NCBI GenBank assembly: GCA_023430245.1
Contig: JAEZBA010000710.1
Location: forward strand, 1-5,130
Origin: Pseudomonadota bacterium
Lineage (GTDB): Bacteria > Pseudomonadota > Alphaproteobacteria > Rhizobiales > Xanthobacteraceae
Length of the DNA: 5,130 nucleotides
Direction of reading: 5' to 3'
Shown here: positions 1 through 5,130 of the stretch, piece by piece
Layout of the letters: every line of letters begins with the position of its first letter
Numbering within the stretch: position 1 is the stretch's first letter
Position numbers and translations under genes: made by a program
The notes under the pieces: generated by a model
Database searches by the model: none
What the model was told of the DNA's origin: nothing
The model's input: only the letters and a program-made list of their open reading frames with translations

Positions 1-357
1 CAGCTCGGCGACGGCAATGCCGACGGTGCGGTCGGTTCACAAGGTCGCGCACTCGAAGCGCTTCGTCGCGGCGCTCAGGGCATGGCGCAGGCCATGCAGC
101 AGCAACCGGGCATGGGCCAGGGACCCGGCCAGCCCGGCCGCAATGGACCGTCGCGTGCACAGCAGGAGACCGATCCGCTGGGCCGGCCCTTGCGCCAGGG
201 TCGCGATTACAGCGACGATTCCACCGTCAAGGTGCCGGGTGAGATCGACGTGCAGCGGGCGCGCCGTATTCTCGACGAATTGCGCCGTCGCTTTTCCGAT
301 CCGGCACGGCCGCAGCTGGAGCTCGATTATCTCGAGCGGCTGCTGAAGGATTTCTGA
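1..357 (+). CDS. TIGR02302 / DUF4175-type membrane protein, C-terminal end (5' partial)
   Basis: The open frame enters from the left edge in frame 1 and stops at TGA 355-357, giving the last 118 residues of a longer protein. The visible part has an ALRRGAQGMAQAMQ helix, then a Gln/Gly/Pro-rich low-complexity stretch, then the conserved-looking tail DPLGRPLRQGRDY ... VKVPGEIDVQRARRILDEL and LDYLERLLKDF. That tail is what I recognise from the large (about 800-900 residue) alphaproteobacterial proteins called TIGR02302 or DUF4175, which have N-terminal membrane segments and a long hydrophilic region. Their function is not established to my knowledge. The first in-frame ATG at 82 is internal, because codons before it fit the same family. 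The gene converges on cpdR, leaving only a 30-bp gap. No clear terminator hairpin is visible there. Confidence 0.8.
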   Translation, partial: QLGDGNADGAVGSQGRALEALRRGAQGMAQAMQQQPGMGQGPGQPGRNGPSRAQQETDPLGRPLRQGRDYSDDSTVKVPGEIDVQRARRILDELRRRFSDPARPQLELDYLERLLKDF

Positions 358-387
358 GCGGCCGCGAGCGGTTCGCCGAGATTGCCC

Positions 388-765
388 TTAATGCATCTGC
401 GGGACCGACAATGCGTCGCGAACCGCGCCGCAGATCGTTGCCAGCGTGAACGGCTTCGGGATCACGTCGCGGATCAGAAGTTCCAGTCCGGACGCGCGCT
501 CGCGCTGATCGGCATAGCCGGTCATCAGCAGAATCGGCAGCGCGGGGTAATCGCGGCTAGCGGCAAGAGCGAGTGCGATTCCGTCCATCATCGGCATTTT
601 GATATCGGTCAGCAGAAGATCGAATGCCCCGTCGTCGCGCAGCAGCGCGTCGAGCGCCGCCGCGCCGTCGCTATTGGCAACCACCTCGTGCCCGTCCTGT
701 TTCAGAGCCCGCGCGACCAGTTCGCGCAGTGAGTCCTCGTCTTCCGCAAGCAGTATTCGCGCCAT
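388..765 (-). CDS. cpdR: CpdR-type single-domain response regulator
   Basis: The 125-residue protein is a lone receiver domain with no output domain. The acidic pocket is E8/D9, the phospho-acceptor is D54 in LLLTDIKMPMMDG, the switch Thr is T82 in LLMTGYADQRERA, and the conserved Lys is K104 in PKPF. The MARILLAEDEDS start and LLMTGYA-QRERA segment are typical of CpdR. In Caulobacter, CpdR receives phosphate from the CckA-ChpT relay. Its unphosphorylated form brings ClpXP to the pole and primes degradation of substrates such as PdeA, contributing to CtrA removal. The ATG lies 6 nt after the zinc-ribbon gene's stop, and its ribosome site GAGGGG overlaps that TGA, so the two genes are probably translated from one message. 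The tail ends VPQMH. Assignment to CpdR rather than another stand-alone receiver is by resemblance; some rhizobia carry more than one CpdR. Confidence 0.78.
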   Translation of the reverse strand: MARILLAEDEDSLRELVARALKQDGHEVVANSDGAAALDALLRDDGAFDLLLTDIKMPMMDGIALALAASRDYPALPILLMTGYADQRERASGLELLIRDVIPKPFTLATICGAVRDALSVPQMH

Positions 766-771
766 GACCCC

Positions 772-1644
772 TCACATGAATCCGGCTTGTGTATCGTGCC
801 GGTTGAAGAAACGGACCGATATGCCATTCGCCTCGGCGGGCGGCGAAGCGAGCCGCGTTCGGAATGGCAAGGTTTCGCCCGGCGGCAGCAAGGTACGGGA
901 TGGCCGCGCGGTCCAGGCATAGATCTCCTTGCCGCTGCGATCGACCACCGCAAAGCGCAGCCGGGGCACTTCGGTATGACGCGCCGTGGTGCCGACGATT
1001 TCGCCCTCGACGACCAGCATCGGAACGCCGTCCTGCTCATCGCGCAGAGTCTTGAGGTTTTCGAACGCCAACCCGCGCAGATTGACCGGCAATCCGATCG
1101 CTGCATAGAGCGAGGCTGTCTGCGGCAGCAAGCGGACAATCTGCTGACGGGCGGCGACCAGACAACACAGAACCAGAACAAGCGCACAGATCGCGGCCGG
1201 CAACGCATGCCGCGACAGCACAAAGCGTCGTGGCGCTCGTCGCTTGCCTGCACGCGAAGCTGCGGCTCGTTCGACATTGGTCGGCGTGCCGATGCGTGGA
1301 CGGTCGTAGGCCGGACCGTCAGGCGGCACAATCGACGGGGCAGCGTCGTAAACGCCTGCCCCGGCTGCCGTGTCCCGCGAGAAGTCGGTATCCGGAAGAT
1401 CGGTTCCGAAGGCGCTGGACCCCGTACGGCCCATGCCGACGTGCACCACATCGTCCAGAGGTGGCCGTATCAGGGTGGGGTCGAGCGCGTCATCAGCCGC
1501 GTGCGCAGATTCTGCGGCGAGCTGGCGCGGTTGCTCATACCAGACATTGTGGCAGGTCTTGCATCGGACCGAGCGACCGGTTTCTCCGATGCTTTCCGGG
1601 CTCACCTGATAGGAGGTTGCGCAATTGGGGCAGACAATGAGCAT
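772..1644 (-). CDS. Membrane-anchored MJ0042 zinc-ribbon / DUF3426 protein (ZitP-like)
   Basis: The 290-residue protein begins with a short zinc ribbon: C5-P-N-C8 and C28-K-T-C31, with R24, R27 and W35 at the usual family places. A Pro/Asp-rich, probably disordered linker follows (about 40-130), then a basic stretch (131-145, with GKRRAPRRF) and one membrane helix (about 147-165). The C-terminal domain (about 185-285) resembles DUF3426 and is probably periplasmic, since the basic stretch should stay inside. This is the architecture of Caulobacter ZitP, whose zinc finger binds the polar organiser PopZ and whose membrane and C-terminal parts serve polar pilus assembly. The ribbon motif occurs in other proteins too, so orthology is inferred. 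ATG 1644 places the first Cys at residue 5, as in relatives; no strong ribosome site precedes it. It leads a pair with cpdR and is divergent from ftsE. Confidence 0.82.
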   Translation of the reverse strand: MLIVCPNCATSYQVSPESIGETGRSVRCKTCHNVWYEQPRQLAAESAHAADDALDPTLIRPPLDDVVHVGMGRTGSSAFGTDLPDTDFSRDTAAGAGVYDAAPSIVPPDGPAYDRPRIGTPTNVERAAASRAGKRRAPRRFVLSRHALPAAICALVLVLCCLVAARQQIVRLLPQTASLYAAIGLPVNLRGLAFENLKTLRDEQDGVPMLVVEGEIVGTTARHTEVPRLRFAVVDRSGKEIYAWTARPSRTLLPPGETLPFRTRLASPPAEANGISVRFFNRHDTQAGFM

Positions 1645-1825
1645 CGCTGATTCGCGCCGGTCAGTTTTTCGGCCGCGACGCTAGCAGCCGTTCGTTAACG
1701 GATTGGAAACCATACCGGGCTGTGCTTCCCATAATGGCGGGTTCGGGTACTCGCTCGACAGGCGGGACGGCGCCCCGGAAAGACCTGAATGTTCGTTGCA
1801 TTGGCGGGCATGAACTGGAGGCCGC
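1645..1825. promoter_or_regulatory. Divergent spacer between the zinc-ribbon gene and ftsE
   Basis: This 181-bp stretch is the longest gene-free region in the window and must hold, or lie next to, the promoters for both divergent units. Visible elements are an AT-richer core at 1691-1735, an inverted repeat with arms CCGTT (1688-1692) and AACGG (1697-1701) that includes the palindrome CGTTAACG (1693-1700), and a CATAAT hexamer at 1730-1735. CATAAT resembles a -10 box for rightward transcription, but I find no -35 box at normal spacing. GANTC sites lie at 1648-1652 and just inside ftsE at 1833-1837. The promoter role comes from gene orientation; no exact promoter can be named. Confidence 0.5.
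1817..1820 (+). promoter_or_regulatory. Ribosome binding site of ftsE
   Basis: GGAG sits five bases before GTG 1826. This supports the GTG start of ftsE; the nearby ATG at 1810 is out of frame with it. Confidence 0.6.
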
Positions 1826-2485
1826 GTGGTCCGATTCGAGAATGTCGGTTTGCGATACGGGATGGGCCAGGAAATCCTGCGCGACCTGACCTTCCGGATC
1901 GAGCCGAATTCGTTCCAGTTCCTGCCCGGCCCTTCGGGCGCGGGCAAGACCTCGCTGCTGAAGCTTCTGTTCCTGTCGCTGAAGCCGACCCGAGGCCTGA
2001 TCACGCTGTTCGGCCGGGATACCTCCACGCTCGATAACGACAATCTTGCGAGCCTGCGCCGACGCATCGGCATCGTGTTCCAGGATTTCCGGCTGCTCGA
2101 CCATATGACCACCTACGAGAATGTGGCGCTGCCGTTCCGCATCATGGGCCGTGAGGAGAGCACCTATCGCTTCGAGGTGATTGAACTGCTGCAATGGGTC
2201 GGGTTGGGCGAGCGCATGTGGGCGTTGCCGCCGGTTCTGTCGGGCGGCGAAAAGCAGCGCGCCGCGATTGCCCGCGCGGTGGTGGCGCGGCCGCATCTCC
2301 TGCTTGCGGACGAGCCGACAGGCAACGTCGATCCGGGGCTCGGCAAGCGGTTGCTGCATCTTTTCCAGGAATTGAACAAATCCGGCACGTCGATTGTGAT
2401 CGCGACCCACGACATCGCGCTGATGGATCAGTTTGACGCGCGCCGCCTTGTGCTTCATGGCGGCCGCCTGCACCTGTACGATTGA
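1826..2485 (+). CDS. ftsE: Cell division ATP-binding protein FtsE
   Basis: The 219-residue ABC ATPase matches the usual FtsE length of about 220. Walker A is GPSGAGKT (35-42, K41), the Q-loop is Q86 in VFQDFRLL, the signature is LSGGE (138-142), Walker B ends LLLADEPTGN with D162 and E163, and the switch His is H195 in ATHD. FtsE dimerises on the cytoplasmic face of the membrane, binds FtsX and FtsZ, and uses ATP to drive the periplasmic activation of peptidoglycan hydrolases at the septum. The VRFENVGLRYG start and the QDFRLLDH...TTYENVALP block separate it from LolD-type and other small ABC ATPases. Residue 34 is Pro in FLPGPSG where I would expect Thr; this is outside the core Walker A. 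The start is GTG with GGAG five bases upstream. ftsX follows 6 nt later, as in the classic ftsEX operon. Confidence 0.96.
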   Translation: MVRFENVGLRYGMGQEILRDLTFRIEPNSFQFLPGPSGAGKTSLLKLLFLSLKPTRGLITLFGRDTSTLDNDNLASLRRRIGIVFQDFRLLDHMTTYENVALPFRIMGREESTYRFEVIELLQWVGLGERMWALPPVLSGGEKQRAAIARAVVARPHLLLADEPTGNVDPGLGKRLLHLFQELNKSGTSIVIATHDIALMDQFDARRLVLHGGRLHLYD

Positions 2486-2491
2486 GGTCGC

Positions 2492-3457
2492 ATGGCGCGC
2501 GCAGCGAGAAAAGCACAGCGGGGGGCGCGGGACGCGCAGGGTGCGTCCGTTGCGCCGCTGCCGAAGATGGAATCGCCGATCGTGCCGCCTCAGTCGATCG
2601 GCGGTCGCGCGCTGGTCGCGGTGGTTGCAATCATGACATTTCTCGCATCGCTGACCACCCGCGCGGTGATGCTGGTGCGCATGAATGCCGCGGACTGGCA
2701 GGCCGAAGTCCTGCGCGAGGTGACGATTCAGATCAGGCCGGTCGGCGGAGGCGATCTGGACGCTGCGGTAAAGGAGGCGTCCGATCTCGCGCGCGGCTTC
2801 GCCGGCGTGTCCGAGGTTCGCCCCTATTCGAACGACGAATCCGCGAAGCTGCTGGAGCCCTGGTTCGGCAGCGGTCTCAAGCTCGACGAACTGCCTGTTC
2901 CCCGTGTCATCGTGGTCAAGCTCGCCGCCGGCGCGGATGTCGATGTAGCGGCGCTGCGCAGCGCGCTGGTCAACAGGGTTCCGACCGCAACGGTTGACGA
3001 TCATCGCGGCTGGATCGGACGGATGCGCGCCGTCGCCGATGTCGTTGTGGTAGGCGGTATTATCGTGCTGGGATTAGTGATCGCGGTGACGATCCTGTGC
3101 GTCAATTTTGCGACCCGTGGGGCGATGGCTGCCAACCGTCCGGTGATCGAAGTACTTCACTTCATTGGCGCGCAGGACCGGTTCATCGCTGGCCAGTTTC
3201 AACGGCATTTTCTCTGGCTTGGGCTGAAGGGCGGACTTTTCGGCGGGTTTGCCGCAATCGTGCTATTCGCCCTGATCGTACCGGTGGAGGCGATCATCCG
3301 CGGCAATGCCGGGCCAGAGCAATTCGCCGCGCTGTTCGGCTCGCTCACGCTTGGCTTCAGCGGCTATCTGGTGATTTTCGTGCAGATCCTGGTGATCGCC
3401 GCGGTTGCGTCCGAAGCGTCGCGGCGGACCGTGAACCAGACCATCGCCTCGATCTGA
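2492..3457 (+). CDS. ftsX: Cell division protein FtsX (ABC transporter permease subunit)
   Basis: The 321-residue protein has the FtsX layout. A basic cytoplasmic N-terminus (1-38, Arg/Ala then Pro-rich) leads to TM1 (about 39-62) and a periplasmic domain of about 120 residues that includes EVTIQIRPV, GVSEVRPYSNDESAKLLEPWFG and LPVPRVIVV. TM2 (about 181-204), the cytoplasmic segment with RPVIEVLHFIGAQDRFIAGQF, TM3 (about 241-264) and TM4 (about 285-306) follow. The EVLHFIGA block is the region that contacts the ATPase in this permease family. FtsX passes the ATP-driven change in FtsE across the membrane to periplasmic regulators of amidases. The ATG is 6 nt past the ftsE stop, and the ribosome site GAGG (2484-2487) overlaps that TGA, suggesting coupled translation. 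It is assigned by position after ftsE as well as by sequence, since FtsX diverges strongly between phyla. Confidence 0.94.
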   Translation: MARAARKAQRGARDAQGASVAPLPKMESPIVPPQSIGGRALVAVVAIMTFLASLTTRAVMLVRMNAADWQAEVLREVTIQIRPVGGGDLDAAVKEASDLARGFAGVSEVRPYSNDESAKLLEPWFGSGLKLDELPVPRVIVVKLAAGADVDVAALRSALVNRVPTATVDDHRGWIGRMRAVADVVVVGGIIVLGLVIAVTILCVNFATRGAMAANRPVIEVLHFIGAQDRFIAGQFQRHFLWLGLKGGLFGGFAAIVLFALIVPVEAIIRGNAGPEQFAALFGSLTLGFSGYLVIFVQILVIAAVASEASRRTVNQTIASI

Positions 3458-3513
3458 GGCCCAGACCATCATTCCGGAGCCCCATTTACCGTTATTCTGG
3501 TAAGGGTTGAGCG
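3458..3513 (+). other. Short spacer between ftsX and the ydcF-like gene
   Basis: This 56-bp gap has no T-run terminator. It contains a small inverted repeat, TTACC (3486-3490) and GGTAA (3499-3503) with an 8-nt loop. The right arm overlaps the ribosome site AAGGG (3502-3506) of the next gene. The stem is only five pairs, so any effect on translation is a guess. Without a terminator, read-through from ftsEX into the downstream pair is likely. Confidence 0.35.
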
Positions 3514-4170
3514 ATGCCGTCAGCCGAATCACATCGACCCTTGCGCGCGCAGAAGGGGGCACGTTCTGCCCCCTTGATGCGGCTTTTCGGCTGGATGATC
3601 GGGCTTGCTCTGCTGACTTCTGCTGTTTTCTTCGCCGGCTTTGTCTGGTTCGTGGCTCGCCTGCCGGCCGCCGAGGCTGCCTTCACCGAAAAGGCCGACG
3701 GGATCGTGGTGCTGACCGGCGGTGCGTCGCGGATCGAGGATGCGATCGATCTCCTGGCGAGCGACCGCGGCCAGCGGCTGCTTATCTCCGGCGTCAACCC
3801 GATGACCAGCGAACGGGAAATCGCGCGGCTTCGTCCGGAACACGAGAAGATCATTGCCTGCTGCGTCGATCTCGACCGCACCGCGGTCAACACCATCACC
3901 AACGCCACCGAGACCCGCCGCTGGGCGATGGATCGCGGGTTCAAGTCGCTGATCGTGGTGACCTCGAGCTACCACATGCCCCGTGCGATGGCGGAGTTGT
4001 CGCATCAGCTTCCGGACACCGTGCTGATCGAGTTTCCGGTGATCAGCGAGCAGCTGAAAGCCGGCTGGACGCACGGCCCGACCCTTCGGCTTCTATTCAC
4101 CGAATATCTGAAATACGTCGCGGCACTGGCGCGTATCCAGGTCCCAGCGGTCGACCGGTTTTTCGCGTGA
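3514..4170 (+). CDS. YdcF family (DUF218) membrane-anchored protein
   Basis: The 218-residue protein has a basic N-terminus, one membrane helix (about 24-48) and a DUF218 domain. Family features seen are ADGIVVLTGGASRIEDAIDLL (split here as D62 to G70, R73 and A77), E100/R101, N126-T-x-x-N130-A, and the TSSYHMPRA motif at 150-158. In enterobacteria the DUF218 proteins SanA, YdcF and ElyC are inner-membrane proteins tied to envelope integrity; their biochemical activity is not settled, so none is claimed here. The basic residues before the helix and their absence after it suggest the domain is outside the cytoplasm. ATG 3514 has AAGGG seven bases upstream, which I prefer over the internal Met22. 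The neighbours point to an envelope role: it follows ftsX by 56 bp and precedes plsC by 18 bp. Confidence 0.88.
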   Translation: MPSAESHRPLRAQKGARSAPLMRLFGWMIGLALLTSAVFFAGFVWFVARLPAAEAAFTEKADGIVVLTGGASRIEDAIDLLASDRGQRLLISGVNPMTSEREIARLRPEHEKIIACCVDLDRTAVNTITNATETRRWAMDRGFKSLIVVTSSYHMPRAMAELSHQLPDTVLIEFPVISEQLKAGWTHGPTLRLLFTEYLKYVAALARIQVPAVDRFFA

Positions 4171-4188
4171 TCAACTCGGACTGAAACC

Positions 4189-4914
4189 GTGATCGTCATC
4201 CGCTCCGTCATCTTCAATATCGTCTTCTATCTGGTGCTGTTCGTTTATCTGATCGCGGCGATGCCGACGCTTGCGATGCCGCGCGGCGCGCTATGGGCGA
4301 TGGTGAAAAGCTGGAGCGGTGTCAATCTCTGGCTCCTGAAGGTCATCTGCAATATCGGCTGCGAATTTCGCGGTCTTGAGAACATCCCGAAGGGCGCAGC
4401 CCTGATCGCCTCCAAGCATCAGTCGATGTGGGAAACCTTCGCGCTGATCACGGTGCTGGACGATCCGGCCTATATCCTGAAGCGCGAACTGCTCTGGATT
4501 CCGTTCTTCGGCTGGTGCGCCGCCAAGGCTGAGATGATCCCGGTCGATCGCGGCCGGCGCTCGCAGGCGCTGGCGGCAATGACCGAGCGCGCCAAACGCG
4601 AAACGGCGAGAGGCCGCGAGATCATCATCTTCCCGGAAGGCACCCGCCGCGCACCGGGCGCCGAGCCGAAATACAAGTTCGGCGTGGCGTTCCTCTATAC
4701 CGAGCTTGGCGTGCCCTGCGTGCCGGTGGCGCTGAATTCGGGGCTGTTCTGGCCGCGCCGGTCGTTCCGGCGCTATCCCGGCGTGGTGCGTGTGGAGTTC
4801 CTGCCGCCGATCGAACCGGGACTCGACCGCCAGACGTTCTACGACCGCCTGCAGGACGCGATCGAAACGAAGACGGCGGAACTGGTGGCAATGGGGAAGG
4901 CCGATAGCTCTTAA
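4189..4914 (+). CDS. plsC: 1-acyl-sn-glycerol-3-phosphate acyltransferase (PlsC family)
   Basis: The 241-residue protein is the right length for PlsC, which acylates lysophosphatidic acid at sn-2 to give phosphatidic acid at the inner membrane. An N-terminal hydrophobic helix (about 7-30) precedes the acyltransferase blocks. Block I is KHQSMWETF with H77 and E82, block II is EMIPVDRGRR (115-124), block III is FPEGTRR (148-154), and block IV is VPCVPVALNSG (175-185). Block I is thus HX4E where the textbook motif is HX4D. The start is GTG 4189: an in-frame stop at 4168-4170 (the end of the previous gene) excludes any distant upstream start, and the next ATG (4261) would remove the membrane helix. 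No good ribosome site precedes it, so coupling to the gene 18 bp upstream is plausible. Paralogues acting on other lysophospholipids cannot be excluded. Confidence 0.92.
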   Translation: MIVIRSVIFNIVFYLVLFVYLIAAMPTLAMPRGALWAMVKSWSGVNLWLLKVICNIGCEFRGLENIPKGAALIASKHQSMWETFALITVLDDPAYILKRELLWIPFFGWCAAKAEMIPVDRGRRSQALAAMTERAKRETARGREIIIFPEGTRRAPGAEPKYKFGVAFLYTELGVPCVPVALNSGLFWPRRSFRRYPGVVRVEFLPPIEPGLDRQTFYDRLQDAIETKTAELVAMGKADSS

Positions 4915-4919
4915 GCTAT
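4904..4919. repeat. Small inverted repeat spanning the two convergent stop codons
   Basis: ATAGCT (4904-4909) and AGCTAT (4914-4919) form a perfect 6-bp inverted repeat around a CTTA loop. It covers the TAA of plsC and the TAG of the opposing gene. It is AT-rich with no following T-run, so it would be a weak terminator at best. Confidence 0.4.
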
Positions 4920-5130
4920 GTGAGTGGCGGCAAAGGAGTGTCGTGCCCCGCGCCCTTCAGCCGTTCCGCCAGTGCATGCAGTTCCGCATCCCGGCAGCCG
5001 AGCCGCTCGAGTTCGGCCACCGTCGCCAGCACGTAGTCCGGATTGGGCCCCGAGCGGCCGTGGCCCTGCCGGATTAGATGCAGGCGTTGGTCAAGCGACA
5101 GCTTGCCGGCATATTGCGGATGGCCGCGAT
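4916..5130 (-). CDS. chaC: ChaC-type gamma-glutamylcyclotransferase, C-terminal end (partial)
   Basis: Reading the minus strand from the right edge gives about 70 residues ending at TAG (4918-4916). They include RGHPQYAGKLSLDQR, IRQGHGRSGPNPDYV and ATVAELERLGCRDAEL, then ALAERLKGAGHDTPLPPLT. The G-x-N-x-(D)Y-V/L plus L-x-x-x-G-x-x-D-x-x-L pattern is the C-terminal signature I know from ChaC proteins, which cleave glutathione to 5-oxoproline and Cys-Gly in the cytoplasm. The N-terminal substrate loop and the catalytic Glu lie beyond the window, so activity cannot be judged. The gene is convergent with plsC; the two stop codons are separated by a single base (4915). Confidence 0.8.
   Translation of the reverse strand, partial: RGHPQYAGKLSLDQRLHLIRQGHGRSGPNPDYVLATVAELERLGCRDAELHALAERLKGAGHDTPLPPLT

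Noticed and set aside
80..97. Perfect 7-bp inverted repeat GCATGGC-gcag-GCCATGC
   Set aside because: It lies inside the coding frame of the TIGR02302-type protein and follows from the repeated Met-Ala/Ala-Met codons; no T-run follows.
358..387. Possible bidirectional terminator between the convergent first gene and cpdR
   Set aside because: Only 4-bp stems can be drawn (for example GCGA/TCGC), with no T-run on either strand.
787..1650. A 287-codon open frame on the plus strand opposite the zinc-ribbon gene
   Set aside because: The opposite strand has a coherent zinc-ribbon/TM/DUF3426 protein, while this frame shows no domain and an Arg-rich shadow composition.
1703..1735. Sigma-70-like promoter from TTGGAA (1703-1708) and CATAAT (1730-1735)
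   Set aside because: The spacer is 21 bp, well outside the usual 16-18 bp, so the pair cannot be called a promoter.
1648..1837. GANTC (CcrM-type) sites flanking the divergent spacer
   Set aside because: At this GC content a GANTC site is expected about every 300 bp, so two sites near 190 bp apart are not evidence of control.
1661..3004. A 447-codon open frame on the minus strand opposite ftsE and ftsX
   Set aside because: It is antisense to two clear genes, its product is rich in Arg, His and Gln with no recognisable domain, and such frames arise from GC-biased codon positions.

Overview
The window looks like ordinary chromosomal DNA from a high-GC alphaproteobacterium, most likely of the Bradyrhizobium / Rhodopseudomonas / Nitrobacter / Afipia group. 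This rests on protein resemblance by eye (FtsE, FtsX, the CpdR-type receiver, the HQSMWETFAL-type PlsC) and on the strong GC bias at third codon positions. I see no mobile element, CRISPR array, tRNA or rRNA, and coding density is close to complete.

Layout, left to right. Positions 1-357 (+) hold the C-terminal end of a large TIGR02302/DUF4175-type protein. It runs tail to tail into a leftward pair: a membrane-anchored MJ0042-type zinc-ribbon/DUF3426 protein resembling the polarity factor ZitP (1644-772), then a CpdR-type single-domain response regulator (765-388). A 181-bp divergent spacer (1645-1825) separates this pair from a rightward group: ftsE (1826-2485), ftsX (2492-3457), a YdcF/DUF218 membrane protein (3514-4170) and a PlsC-type acyltransferase (4189-4914). 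The last gene meets, tail to tail with one spare base, the C-terminal end of a ChaC-type gamma-glutamylcyclotransferase on the minus strand (5130-4916).

How the genes may work together. FtsE and FtsX form the divisome ABC complex that controls septal cell-wall hydrolysis. The YdcF-like protein and PlsC act on or in the envelope (function unknown, and phosphatidic acid synthesis, respectively). CpdR in Caulobacter controls ClpXP proteolysis at the cell pole. ZitP in Caulobacter is a polar zinc-finger protein that binds PopZ. The locus therefore groups cell-cycle, polarity and division functions around one divergent control region. The most interesting point is the tight zinc-ribbon/cpdR pair back to back with ftsEX. 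I see no clearly new system here, and most genes belong to known families.
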